Below are positions 1 through 8,156 of a DNA stretch of 27,876 nucleotides, one piece after another (within the stretch, counting starts at the first letter, position 1; each line of letters starts with the position of its first letter). The position numbers and the translations under genes are program-made. Under the pieces are notes generated by a model. It saw only the letters and a program-made list of their open reading frames with translations. It made no database searches and was not told the origin of the DNA. The DNA comes from a virus. The stretch is taken from positions 1-27,876 of the IMG/VR virus record IMGVR_UViG_3300044619_001023; one strand, written 5' to 3'.

Positions 1-41
1 AAAAGCTAAATGAATTAAGAGATAAACAAAGATCTAAATGA
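1..41 (+). CDS. 3' end of an upstream gene (partial)
   Basis: Reading from base 3, an open frame gives KLNELRDKQRSK and ends at a TGA (39-41) that overlaps the next ATG (38-40) as ATGA, a junction also used elsewhere in this window. Both other forward frames stop within the first 13 bases. The visible peptide is charged and probably helical. Nothing can be said about function from 12 residues. Confidence 0.5.
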   Translation, partial: KLNELRDKQRSK

Positions 42-124
42 GTTTAGGTAATACCAAAGACCAGGGTAATAAAGGTAATAACTTTCCTTATCAATTAAGA
101 AATCTTCAACTACTTGCTGCTATA
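38..124 (+). repeat. docking-peptide coding repeat, copy 1
   Basis: The first 29 codons encode a peptide identical at 25 of 29 positions to codons 1-29 of the gene at 3590. Many of the identical residues use different codons (for example acc/aca, gac/gat, cag/caa), so the peptide rather than the DNA is conserved. Confidence 0.85.
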
Positions 125-1630
125 CAAGAGTGTTGTGCAGCAAGTGGGTTATCTTTAGATCAGGTTATTGAGTTACTTACCAATATAAAAGATAATACAA
201 ATACTACCAATCTTATATTACCTAATCTTAATCAAGAAGCTACTCAAGCTTTAGTCTTGAGTACTTTAGGTAATATAAAAAGTAAAACAGATAATTTAGA
301 TGTATTACTTTCTACTAGGTTAGCTGATGCAACTTTTACTTCAAGGATAAATACCTTGGGTCAAAAACCATCTGCTCTTAGTACACCCGTAGTATTACCA
401 TCTGATCAAGTAGTCAATGTAGCAGTAACACCTGCTCCAATGAGTACCGATGCTTTTGGTAGATTAAGAGTATCTGAGCCATTAACATTATTTGATTCTT
501 CTCATAGATACAAAGACAATGGTCTGTGGGCTACATCAACAGCAAGTGGAGGAGCAGCTGTATTTAGTGCAAATGAGGGATTAGTAAATCTAAATGTAAA
601 TACTACTAGTGGATCAGAAGTACTTAGAGAAACCTATAAAGTATTTTCTTATCAACCAGGTAAGTCATTATTAGTATTTGATACTTTTGTAATGGCACCT
701 GCTCAAACAAACTTAAGACAAAGAGCAGGATACTTTGGTACAGAAAATGGTTTATATCTACAACTAAATAATAGCACTTTAAGCTTTGTTGAAAGAAGTT
801 TAGTAACCGGTGTTGTTACAGAAACTGTAGTTAATCAAAGTTCTTGGAATGTAGATACTTTAGATGGAACAGGTCCATCTGGAGTAACACTTGATATCAC
901 CAAAGCTCAAATTCTATTTATGGATATTGAGTGGTTAGGTGAAGGAACTGTAAGATTAGGGTTTGTAATAGATGGAGTATTTATACTTTGTCACAGATTC
1001 AACCATGCTAATCTTATTACTTCTACCTATATTACCACAGCATCTCTACCTTTAAGATATGAGATTACAAATACTGGAGTAACTGCAAATCCTAGCACAC
1101 TAAAACAAGTATGTTCTACAGTAATATCTGAAGGAGGATATGAATTAAGAGGAGCACAACAAGCTGTTGGTACACCTATTACTACTCCAAAAACTTTTGC
1201 TGTAGCAGGAACTTATTATCCAATGGTAGCTATTAGATTAAAGTCTACTAGATTAGATGCTATAATTATAAGTACAGCGGTATCTTTATTAGGATTAGGT
1301 AATGGTAAAAATTATGCATGGAGAATTGTACAATCTGCTATAACAACAGGAGGGTCTTGGGTTTCAGCAGGAGTAGATTCATCTGTAGAATATAACCTTA
1401 CAGGAGCATCTGTTACGGGTGGTAGAGTATTAGCACAAGGATATGTAAATTCATCTAATCAAGGTTCTCCAAGTATTAATATATTAAAAGAAGCAATATT
1501 TGCTAGTCAATTAGAAAGAGATACTTTTACAGGAACTGCTTTTGAATTGGTTATTGAAATGGCTATTGATGCTACAGGAGGAACTTTAGGAGCATATGTT
1601 TCATTAGACTGGGAAGAAGTAAGTAGATAA
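38..1630 (+). CDS. tail-fibre/virion protein with N-terminal docking peptide
   Basis: A 530-aa virion protein, probably part of the tail tip or a fibre. Residues 1-29 (MSLGNTKDQGNKGNN, then FPYQLRNLQLL) are nearly identical to the start of the protein at 3590, which suggests a shared anchor onto the particle. A linker follows (about 30-135) containing TPVVLPSDQVVNVAV. A large beta-rich domain runs from about residue 138, beginning FGRLRVSEPLTLFDS (from residue 140) and later containing DIEWLGEGTVRLGF. This FGRLRVS/FDS plus WLG-G-VR-GF arrangement recurs in structural proteins of large phages. No enzymatic motif or signal peptide is visible. The ATG overlaps the previous stop by 4 nt. The role is inferred; the exact position in the virion is unknown. 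Confidence 0.75.
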   Translation: MSLGNTKDQGNKGNNFPYQLRNLQLLAAIQECCAASGLSLDQVIELLTNIKDNTNTTNLILPNLNQEATQALVLSTLGNIKSKTDNLDVLLSTRLADATFTSRINTLGQKPSALSTPVVLPSDQVVNVAVTPAPMSTDAFGRLRVSEPLTLFDSSHRYKDNGLWATSTASGGAAVFSANEGLVNLNVNTTSGSEVLRETYKVFSYQPGKSLLVFDTFVMAPAQTNLRQRAGYFGTENGLYLQLNNSTLSFVERSLVTGVVTETVVNQSSWNVDTLDGTGPSGVTLDITKAQILFMDIEWLGEGTVRLGFVIDGVFILCHRFNHANLITSTYITTASLPLRYEITNTGVTANPSTLKQVCSTVISEGGYELRGAQQAVGTPITTPKTFAVAGTYYPMVAIRLKSTRLDAIIISTAVSLLGLGNGKNYAWRIVQSAITTGGSWVSAGVDSSVEYNLTGASVTGGRVLAQGYVNSSNQGSPSINILKEAIFASQLERDTFTGTAFELVIEMAIDATGGTLGAYVSLDWEEVSR

Positions 1631-1641
1631 AATATTAAACT

Positions 1642-2187
1642 ATGAAAAAATACACAATAGAAGAGCTTAAAGCTCAATTTCAAAAACACAACTACAGATG
1701 GTTTGACTTTCACTTTGTAGGGATAAGATCTACAGCTAATTTACCAAACCAGTTTGATGACTTGTTTGGCGTTATAGCAGGTGATAAAGTAGAATGGTTT
1801 ACTTGCACTACAAACCCGGGTACACACTGGTTAAAGAACTTGCTTAATCCAAAAGGTGCAGCATTACTTAAAGCTAATCAGTATGTAGATACTTGGCAAA
1901 TAGGTATGCATCAAGGTAAATATGAAGCTTTTTGTCAAGCTAAACCTGTTGATGTATTCCGTGATAAAAACCTTGATGACAAAGCTGAGGAAACAGCTAC
2001 TATAGACAGAGGTTTGTTTGGTATAAATATCCATAGAGCTAATGAAAAGTTTGCTTCTAAACTTATAGACAAGTGGTCAGCTGGTTGCCAAGTTTTAAAT
2101 AATCCTGCAGACTTTGCTAAAGTTTTAGCTGCAGGAAAAGCTACAAAAAATAAGTTTTTTACTTATACACTTTTAAAAGAGTTCTAA
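1642..2187 (+). CDS. putative cell-wall endolysin, L,D-transpeptidase-like
   Basis: A 181-aa soluble protein without a signal peptide or membrane segment. The C-terminal half contains GINIHRANEKFASKLID followed by WSAGCQVL. A His, about 16 residues, then S-x-G-C matches the catalytic His/Cys layout of YkuD-type L,D-transpeptidase folds (usually S-H-G-C; here S-A-G-C). Proteins of this type are common in lysis regions of Bacteroidota phages and prophages, where they probably act on peptidoglycan as endolysins. It lies directly before a membrane-anchored PAS protein and a small holin-like gene, which supports a lysis role. An alternative is a peptidase of another fold with a similar His/Cys pair. 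The family call rests on motif spacing only. Confidence 0.6.
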   Translation: MKKYTIEELKAQFQKHNYRWFDFHFVGIRSTANLPNQFDDLFGVIAGDKVEWFTCTTNPGTHWLKNLLNPKGAALLKANQYVDTWQIGMHQGKYEAFCQAKPVDVFRDKNLDDKAEETATIDRGLFGINIHRANEKFASKLIDKWSAGCQVLNNPADFAKVLAAGKATKNKFFTYTLLKEF

Positions 2188-2193
2188 TAAAAA

Positions 2194-3303
2194 ATGAAAA
2201 ACCTATCTAAAGAAGAGTTATTAAGCAGGCTTGAAGCAATAAACAGAAGCAATGCTATAATATACTTTGACCTAACTGGAATTATAACAGGGGTTAATGA
2301 CATCTTTCTAGAAGCAATGGGTTATGGTAAAGGTAATCATCAAGAGATCATTGGTAAACACCATAGTATTTTTGTGTGTGAAGATTACTCAAGATCACTT
2401 GAATATGAAAAGTTTTGGGATATACTAAGAAGTGGCAAGTATTATCAAGGAGAGTTTGAAAGAAGAAAAAAAGATGGAAAGCTTATTAATCTTCAAGCAA
2501 CTTATAATCCTATTTTTGATGAGGATAATAAGATCACCAAGATAATGAAGATTGCTACTGATATTAGTTTAATTGTCAATAGCAAGAAACAAATAGATGC
2601 AATTAACAGAAGTACAGCACTTATTAGCTTTAATACTGAAGGCTTTATAACAGATGTTAATTCTATATTTTTAGAAACAATGGGCTTTAAAGCCAATGAA
2701 AAAAATAAAGTTATTGGTAAACATCACAGTATTTTTGTTAGTTATGAGTATTCAAAGTCTGATGAGTATGTTAAGTTTTGGGAGAATTTAAGAAAGGGCA
2801 AGTACTTTGATGGAATATTTGAAAGAAAAAAAGTGGATGGTTCTATTGTTTACTTACAAGCATCTTACAACCCTGTATTAGATAGCAAAGGGAATATTAC
2901 TGATGTAGTTAAGATTGCAACTAATGTTACTGAGTCTGTAAACAACAAGAAAAAAATAGATGAGCTCACAAAGACTTTAACAGTAGAGTTAGAAAATTCT
3001 CAAAAACTTAAAAATGCAATAGAGATAGAAAAGGATGTAGCTTTAAATGACTTAGATGTGATGATGAAAAAGAGTCAAAGTGAACTAATAAAAATAATTG
3101 TTAGAGTTGCATTGGCTGTTATAGTTGGAGTTGGATTAGTAACTACAACATTGTATTGGGTAGCTATAATGACAAAGCAGGATACACAAATTATTGGCTC
3201 AACTTGGAGCAATATGTTTAGTGTTTTATTGACAAATGCTTTTTCTATTGTAGGAACAATTATGGGAATTAAATATGCTACACAAGAAAGTAATAAAAAA
3301 TAA
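2194..3303 (+). CDS. tandem-PAS sensor with C-terminal holin-like membrane domain
   Basis: A 369-aa protein with four parts. PAS 1 (about 12-127) and PAS 2 (about 134-248) are duplicates: both keep AINRS, an IIGKHHSIFV/VIGKHHSIFV segment, FW-x2-LR-x-GKY, FER, and QATYNP/QASYNP before a D/N-x-T end. This signature is typical of PAS domains of bacterial chemoreceptor and BdlA-type sensors. A charged coiled coil (about 250-297) leads to two membrane segments (about 299-322 and 341-360) and a short basic tail. No kinase, HAMP, chemoreceptor or cyclic-di-GMP output domain is present. It sits between a probable endolysin and a small holin-like gene, 6 and 19 nt away, so the membrane part may be the output. 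Function is inferred: a sensor that tunes lysis timing, or a modulator of host signalling. Confidence 0.85.
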   Translation: MKNLSKEELLSRLEAINRSNAIIYFDLTGIITGVNDIFLEAMGYGKGNHQEIIGKHHSIFVCEDYSRSLEYEKFWDILRSGKYYQGEFERRKKDGKLINLQATYNPIFDEDNKITKIMKIATDISLIVNSKKQIDAINRSTALISFNTEGFITDVNSIFLETMGFKANEKNKVIGKHHSIFVSYEYSKSDEYVKFWENLRKGKYFDGIFERKKVDGSIVYLQASYNPVLDSKGNITDVVKIATNVTESVNNKKKIDELTKTLTVELENSQKLKNAIEIEKDVALNDLDVMMKKSQSELIKIIVRVALAVIVGVGLVTTTLYWVAIMTKQDTQIIGSTWSNMFSVLLTNAFSIVGTIMGIKYATQESNKK

Positions 3304-3322
3304 CAAATAAAAAAGAAATAAA

Positions 3323-3577
3323 ATGAAACAGTTTTGGACAATGTTTAATGACAACAATAATATCAATGAAAAAGCAGTAGTTGGTTTCATAGCTTTTATA
3401 GTAATGATTATCTTTGCTATTGTAGATATAGGCACTGGTATAGCTAATAAACCTTTACTAGTTAATGAGTTTATTTTTAATTCATTTGAAGTTATAACTA
3501 TAGCATGTTTTGGTATTGCCTCAGTAGACAAATGGATTAATAAAAAACACAATACAGAAGAAGATCAACCCCAATAA
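3323..3577 (+). CDS. small holin-like membrane protein
   Basis: An 84-aa protein with two predicted membrane segments (about residues 17-37 and 48-68) and a charged C-terminal tail (DKWINKKHNTEEDQPQ). Size, topology and position after an endolysin candidate fit a class II holin. The second segment and tail (FIFNSFEVITIACFGI then NKK) resemble the C-terminus of the preceding PAS protein in layout: N-x-F, a hydrophobic stretch, GI, and NKK near the end. It may be a holin, an antiholin, or a partner of the PAS protein. Holins have little sequence signature, so the call rests on topology and context. Confidence 0.55.
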   Translation: MKQFWTMFNDNNNINEKAVVGFIAFIVMIIFAIVDIGTGIANKPLLVNEFIFNSFEVITIACFGIASVDKWINKKHNTEEDQPQ

Positions 3578-3589
3578 ACTTAATATATT

Positions 3590-3676
3590 ATGTCAATAGG
3601 TAATACAAAAGATCAAGGTAATAAGGGTAACAATTTTCCCTATCAGCTTAGAACTCTACAATTATTAAGTTCTATC
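3590..3676 (+). repeat. docking-peptide coding repeat, copy 2
   Basis: This is the second copy of the 29-codon block described at 38-124. The DNA differs at many third positions and at Leu and Ser codons, while the peptide is 25/29 identical. Confidence 0.85.
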
Positions 3677-4915
3677 AATGATGGTATTGCTGCCTTACCA
3701 GGAGTAGATTATGAAACAAGAACTACTACATACCAAGCTGTTTGTACAATTTGTGGTCCAGGTTATTCTACAGGAGATATCATAGTAAGATATGATATTA
3801 TAGATGTAGCTACCTCAACATTAGCTGCAGAAATGTGGTTTAATCAAACTTTACAAACTACTATTACTCCACCACCAGCACCTGGAGATATTACACCAAT
3901 ATCGTCTCCTAGTGGAGTAACGGTACTAAATGGTCCAGCAGGTGCAGCAGTAAATATCCAAGATGGTGGTAACTCTATAACTGTAGATGATGGTGGTACA
4001 CCACTTAATGTTCAAGGAACAGTTGCTGTTAATCTTAGAGATGGATCAGGTATTCCTATTAGTAGTACAGGTGCATCATTAGATGTAAATGTAACCAGTC
4101 CAATATCAGTAAGTGTAATTTTAAATCAATCTACAAGTAGTGTTCAAGTTTATGGATTTGATGGTACAAATAATCAACCAATAGCAACAGATGCTTCAGG
4201 TAATTTACAAGTAGATATTTTATCTATACCTACTGTAGATGTTTCTGGATCAAGTGTTACAGTTAGTGGTACAGTAACTACTGTTCCATCTGGAACACAA
4301 GATGTAAATATTGTTAGTTCAGTAATATTAGATGTATCAGGTTCAAATGTATTAGTTACAGGAACTGTTGCTGTTACACAAGATCTTACATCAAATCCTT
4401 GGATTGTAAGTGGAACAGTTGGAGCAACTCAATCAGGTACTTGGACAATAGATAGTATTACAAATCCTGTTGTAGTAACTGCTTCTGGTCTAGATATAAG
4501 ACAATTAGATTTTTTACTCGACTCTGTAAATGTTAGTGGTTCTAATGTAAATGCTGTTGTAACAGCTAGTGCTTTAGATATCAGATCTTTAACATTTGTA
4601 ACAGATTCAGTAGATGTTAGCAACTCAACTAATGTTGGTGTTACTAATCCAAACTTAGATGCTCAATTATCTACATTAGCAACAGAAGCTACTTTATTAA
4701 ATATTGAAGATAATGTAACATCTAAAATAGATAGAATTAGAGGTGCTGCAGATTATACTAGAGTATTTACATATTATGGTGTAACAAATAATGTTGCAAC
4801 TATTGTGCACACTGGTACAACTAATATAGCTCCTGAAACATTAACAGAAACATTTACTTATCAAAATAACTTAATTGATGGTTCTAATGTAGTAAGTATT
4901 ATTTATTCATTATAA
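3590..4915 (+). CDS. tail-fibre protein with docking peptide and beta repeats
   Basis: A 441-aa fibre-like protein. Residues 1-29 repeat the docking peptide of the protein at 38. A short domain with CTICGPGYSTGDIIVRYDI follows (about 47-65), then a Pro-rich linker (PPPAPGD). The middle is a run of degenerate beta repeats based on VDVSGSxVxVxGTV and TQSGTW. Two clearer copies of TAS(G/A)LDIR-x-L-x-F-x-x-DSV(N/D)VS lie close together about two thirds along. Such Val/Ser/Thr/Gly-rich repeats are common in trimeric phage fibres. The C-terminal ~80 residues look like a small globular domain. No chaperone or enzymatic motif is visible. It probably attaches to the same site as the protein at 38, either as a second fibre or as an alternative one. 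Confidence 0.7.
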   Translation: MSIGNTKDQGNKGNNFPYQLRTLQLLSSINDGIAALPGVDYETRTTTYQAVCTICGPGYSTGDIIVRYDIIDVATSTLAAEMWFNQTLQTTITPPPAPGDITPISSPSGVTVLNGPAGAAVNIQDGGNSITVDDGGTPLNVQGTVAVNLRDGSGIPISSTGASLDVNVTSPISVSVILNQSTSSVQVYGFDGTNNQPIATDASGNLQVDILSIPTVDVSGSSVTVSGTVTTVPSGTQDVNIVSSVILDVSGSNVLVTGTVAVTQDLTSNPWIVSGTVGATQSGTWTIDSITNPVVVTASGLDIRQLDFLLDSVNVSGSNVNAVVTASALDIRSLTFVTDSVDVSNSTNVGVTNPNLDAQLSTLATEATLLNIEDNVTSKIDRIRGAADYTRVFTYYGVTNNVATIVHTGTTNIAPETLTETFTYQNNLIDGSNVVSIIYSL

Positions 4916-4925
4916 ATATTGAAAT

Positions 4926-7622
4926 ATGCCTTATAAAATAAATCCCTTTACAGGTAATCCTGATTATTATGATGCAAGTACCGGAGGCACAGTAACTTCT
5001 ATTACTGCTGGCAATGGTTTAAGTGGTGGAACAATTACCACATCTGGCACTATTGATATTGATGGAACTAAAGTTCCTTATTATGCTTTAGGTCCTAGTG
5101 CAGGTCTTGTACAATGGAATGGATCAGCTTGGGTTATTGATGCTACTAATTATGTAAACAAAGCAGGAGATACTATGACAGGGTTTCTAACTCTTAATGC
5201 AGATCCTAGTTCACCTTTACATGCAGCTACTAAACAATATGTAGATAATCTTGCAACTGGTATAAACTTTCATGCACCAGTAGTTGCTGCTACAGCAGCA
5301 TCTCTACCATTAGTTACTTATAGTAATGGTATAGGAGGAGTAGGTGCAACTCTTATAGCAACAGCTCCCGGAGCACTTACTATAGACACTATAGCTTTTT
5401 TAGGTGGTGGAACAGAAAGAGTATTGATTAAAGATCAAGTATCAGGACTAGAAAATGGTATATATGTAGTAAGTATTGCTGGTGATATTTCAACACCTTT
5501 CCAATTAACAAGAGCAACAGATGCAGATAACTCACCTAGTGGTGAATTAGCTTTTGGTGATTTTTGTTTTGTAGAACAAGGTCCTACTAATGGTGGATTT
5601 GGTTACATATTAAATACAACAGGTACTATTACAGTTGGAACAACTGCGTTAAGTTATGTAATATTTAATGCTGCTCAAGTAGTAACTGCTGGAACAGGTT
5701 TAACAGAAGTACCAACAAATACTTTAAATATTGATACTCTTAAAGTACCATATTATTCAGGAGGCTTTGTTTCTACTGGGTTAGCTAAGTGGGATGGTGC
5801 TAACTGGGTATTTGATAATAGTACTTATCTAGATACTACTACTGCAGCTAGTACATATTTAACTATAACTAATGCTGCTTCAACTTATTATCTTCAAACT
5901 AATCCTGCAGGTTATATTACAAATGCTGCTTTAATAGGATTCTATGTTCCTTACACAGGAGCTACTAATAATGTAGATCTTGGTGCTTTTCAATTAACTA
6001 CTAGTCAATTAAATATATCTAGTGTTACAACAGGTAGTGTATTATTTGCTGGAGTTTCTGGAGCACTAAGTCAAGATAATGCCAATTTCTTTTGGGATGA
6101 TGCAAACAATAGATTAGGTATTGGTACATCTACACCTACACACTCTTTAGATATTAGTGGTACTACTAAAATAAGTGGTAATACAATTTGGCTAAACCAA
6201 GCAAGTCCAAGTGGGGCAAATTATACTATTAAAACAGATGCCTTAAAAACAGAAATAAATGATGTAACAAGATTAAACCTTAATATAAACGCAAACACAA
6301 ATATACAGATAGACCCAAGTTTAATTGCTTTTTCAACGGTAAATTCTGCTGGTGCTGTTAATCAAGATTTTACTTTTGTGTCAGGTTCAAAAGTAAGTTC
6401 TCCTTCAGGTGTTGCTTTCCCAAGTTTTAAATATACACCAGGTTCAAGACAATGGGTTGCTGGAACAATAGCAAATCAGCAAGAAGTACAAATATTATCA
6501 CCATTATACGGTTTTACTTCAGCGTCTACTATAACAAATGCTTATTCTTTATATGTAAATGCTCCCACAGCTGGTACAAATGCTACTATTACAAATAATT
6601 ATGCTTTAGGTGTAAAAGGGCAAGTAGGATTAGAATGGACAAGTGGAGGTGCAACAATGATAATAGGAGATTGGGGTGCTTTTTCAACTTATGGTTGGGG
6701 AATAATAACATCTAATAATTTGTTTAGATTACCAACTACTCTATATATTGGCGATACAAATTTTAGTATAAAGAGGGCAAGTACAACAGGTATAATCGAA
6801 CCTTTTAATAATATAACTTTACAATCTGGTAATACTGCTGGTGGTCAAAAAACATATTTAGCAGGTATTCAATCAACTGGTCATGTAGGTATAGGAACAC
6901 TAACTCCTACAGAAAGATTAGAAGTAAATGGGACAACAAAAATTACAAATGGTGGTCTTCAAGTTCAAGGTGGGCTATCTTCTCCAACAGGTGCAGGTTT
7001 TGAATTAGAATATACTTCTGGGATTGCTTATGTAACTTCATATAATAGGACAACTTCATCGTGGTTGCCTATTCAAATTAGGGGTTCTTCTATATCATTG
7101 AATAACCAATTAACTACAATAGCAACAATAGATGGTAGCGGAATAACTATTGCAGATAATTACAATATCGTTTTAGGTTCAAGTATTGGAACAAAAATAG
7201 GAACAGCTACTACACAAAAACTAGGATTCTTTAATGCTACTCCTATTGTTCAACCTGCTGCTGTTAATACTTTACAAGGTTTAGCAACTGCTTTAGGTAA
7301 TTTAGGTTTAGTAGCATCATCACCTAATGTTTCAGTGTGGAATGTAACAACACAAACTGGTGCTACTTATTCTGCAGCTAACGGGGATTATGTCTTAATA
7401 AATGCTGCAACTCAAACAGTTACACTACCAGCAGCTGTTGCAAATGCAAGAGTAGGTGTAAAAATGATTAATGCTACAGTTACAAATATTCAGGTTAGAA
7501 CTGCAAGTGCTGGTGTTACAATAGATGGTGTTGATAGAAGTTCAACTGGTTTGGGCTTGTTTAATCAATATGATGCTTATGTATTTGTATCAGATGGAAC
7601 TAATTGGTATATTGAATCTTAA
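4926..7622 (+). CDS. large tail-fibre protein
   Basis: An 898-aa fibre protein, the longest of this region. It opens with MPYKINPFTGNPDYYD, a start often seen in phage fibre proteins. A fibre repeat NKAGDTMTGFLTL followed by LHAATKQYVDNLATG lies at about residues 79-115. A segment of about 50 residues around KVPYY and a WNGSAWV/WDGANWV motif occurs twice (about 25-80 and 258-305). Two GIGT-x-TP-x-x-L-x-(I/V)-x-GTTKI motifs at about 398-420 and 654-680 are typical of fibre shafts. The end (DGTNWYIES) is a small beta domain; no intramolecular S74 chaperone is apparent. It likely forms a trimeric fibre that contacts the host surface, and sits between another fibre gene and three small virion genes. 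Confidence 0.75.
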   Translation: MPYKINPFTGNPDYYDASTGGTVTSITAGNGLSGGTITTSGTIDIDGTKVPYYALGPSAGLVQWNGSAWVIDATNYVNKAGDTMTGFLTLNADPSSPLHAATKQYVDNLATGINFHAPVVAATAASLPLVTYSNGIGGVGATLIATAPGALTIDTIAFLGGGTERVLIKDQVSGLENGIYVVSIAGDISTPFQLTRATDADNSPSGELAFGDFCFVEQGPTNGGFGYILNTTGTITVGTTALSYVIFNAAQVVTAGTGLTEVPTNTLNIDTLKVPYYSGGFVSTGLAKWDGANWVFDNSTYLDTTTAASTYLTITNAASTYYLQTNPAGYITNAALIGFYVPYTGATNNVDLGAFQLTTSQLNISSVTTGSVLFAGVSGALSQDNANFFWDDANNRLGIGTSTPTHSLDISGTTKISGNTIWLNQASPSGANYTIKTDALKTEINDVTRLNLNINANTNIQIDPSLIAFSTVNSAGAVNQDFTFVSGSKVSSPSGVAFPSFKYTPGSRQWVAGTIANQQEVQILSPLYGFTSASTITNAYSLYVNAPTAGTNATITNNYALGVKGQVGLEWTSGGATMIIGDWGAFSTYGWGIITSNNLFRLPTTLYIGDTNFSIKRASTTGIIEPFNNITLQSGNTAGGQKTYLAGIQSTGHVGIGTLTPTERLEVNGTTKITNGGLQVQGGLSSPTGAGFELEYTSGIAYVTSYNRTTSSWLPIQIRGSSISLNNQLTTIATIDGSGITIADNYNIVLGSSIGTKIGTATTQKLGFFNATPIVQPAAVNTLQGLATALGNLGLVASSPNVSVWNVTTQTGATYSAANGDYVLINAATQTVTLPAAVANARVGVKMINATVTNIQVRTASAGVTIDGVDRSSTGLGLFNQYDAYVFVSDGTNWYIES

Positions 7623-7624
7623 TT

Positions 7625-8155
7625 ATGGCATATATAGCATCAAATAATGGTTATACATATGGAGTTAAAACTTTAACAGATTTAATTTCTTTAACAGGTA
7701 TGTCTACTGGTGATACTGCTTATTGCACAACTAACAATAGGATTATGACTTATGATGGCACATTTTGGATGTGTGATGATTTTGTTGTAATGGTTAATAG
7801 ACTTGGTGTTGCATTAAATCAATGGAATATAGTAATAGTACAACAAGGAGGTACTTCAACTGAAATTTCTTGCACAACCACACTAACATCGGGGAACCCT
7901 TTAGTAGTTGGTGTTGTTGTCTACCCTGCTGCAAATGGAGCAAATTGTGTTATTGCTATCAAAGGAAATTATAGTGTGCAAGTAACTGGAACTGTAAATT
8001 TAGGTGATCAATTAACAACTTCTGCAACTTCTGGTTTGGCACAAAAAAATACAGGTGGTTTTAGCGAAGGTGTATTTGGTTATGCTACTACTTCTGCTGG
8101 TTCTTTGGGTGGGTTAATAAATTGTATAATAATGCCTAAAAAAGAATTAAATTAA
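7625..8155 (+). CDS. small beta-rich virion protein, family copy 1
   Basis: A 176-aa protein, first of three related neighbours. The N-terminal module (about residues 10-50: YGVKTLTDLISLTGMSTGDT then MTYDGTFW) is a short motif of phage structural proteins: a target label followed by a Y-x-G-x-x-W edge. The C-terminal ~110 residues are Gly/Thr/Val-rich and repeat the pattern VVGVVVYPA...GNYSVQVTGTVNLGDQLTTS, resembling capsid decoration proteins of the DUF2190 type. No transmembrane segment is present. It lies two bases after the large fibre gene, so it may be a fibre-tip or decoration protein. The exact role is unknown. Confidence 0.6.
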   Translation: MAYIASNNGYTYGVKTLTDLISLTGMSTGDTAYCTTNNRIMTYDGTFWMCDDFVVMVNRLGVALNQWNIVIVQQGGTSTEISCTTTLTSGNPLVVGVVVYPAANGANCVIAIKGNYSVQVTGTVNLGDQLTTSATSGLAQKNTGGFSEGVFGYATTSAGSLGGLINCIIMPKKELN

Positions 8156-8156
8156 T

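Noticed and set aside
1507-1713. Minus-strand open frames throughout, for example 1507-1713, 3075-3341, 9221-9586 and 11340-11663
   Set aside because: All lie opposite well-supported + strand genes, have low-complexity Ser/Ile/Phe-rich products and lack leaders or promoters.
2194-3303. Histidine kinase or chemoreceptor signalling domain in the PAS protein
   Set aside because: No H-box, ATP-binding motif, HAMP or chemoreceptor hairpin is present after the PAS domains.
4926-7622. S74-type intramolecular chaperone at the end of the 898-aa fibre
   Set aside because: GIGT/GTTKI shaft motifs are present, but the C-terminus lacks the catalytic Ser/Lys region and ends in a different small beta domain.
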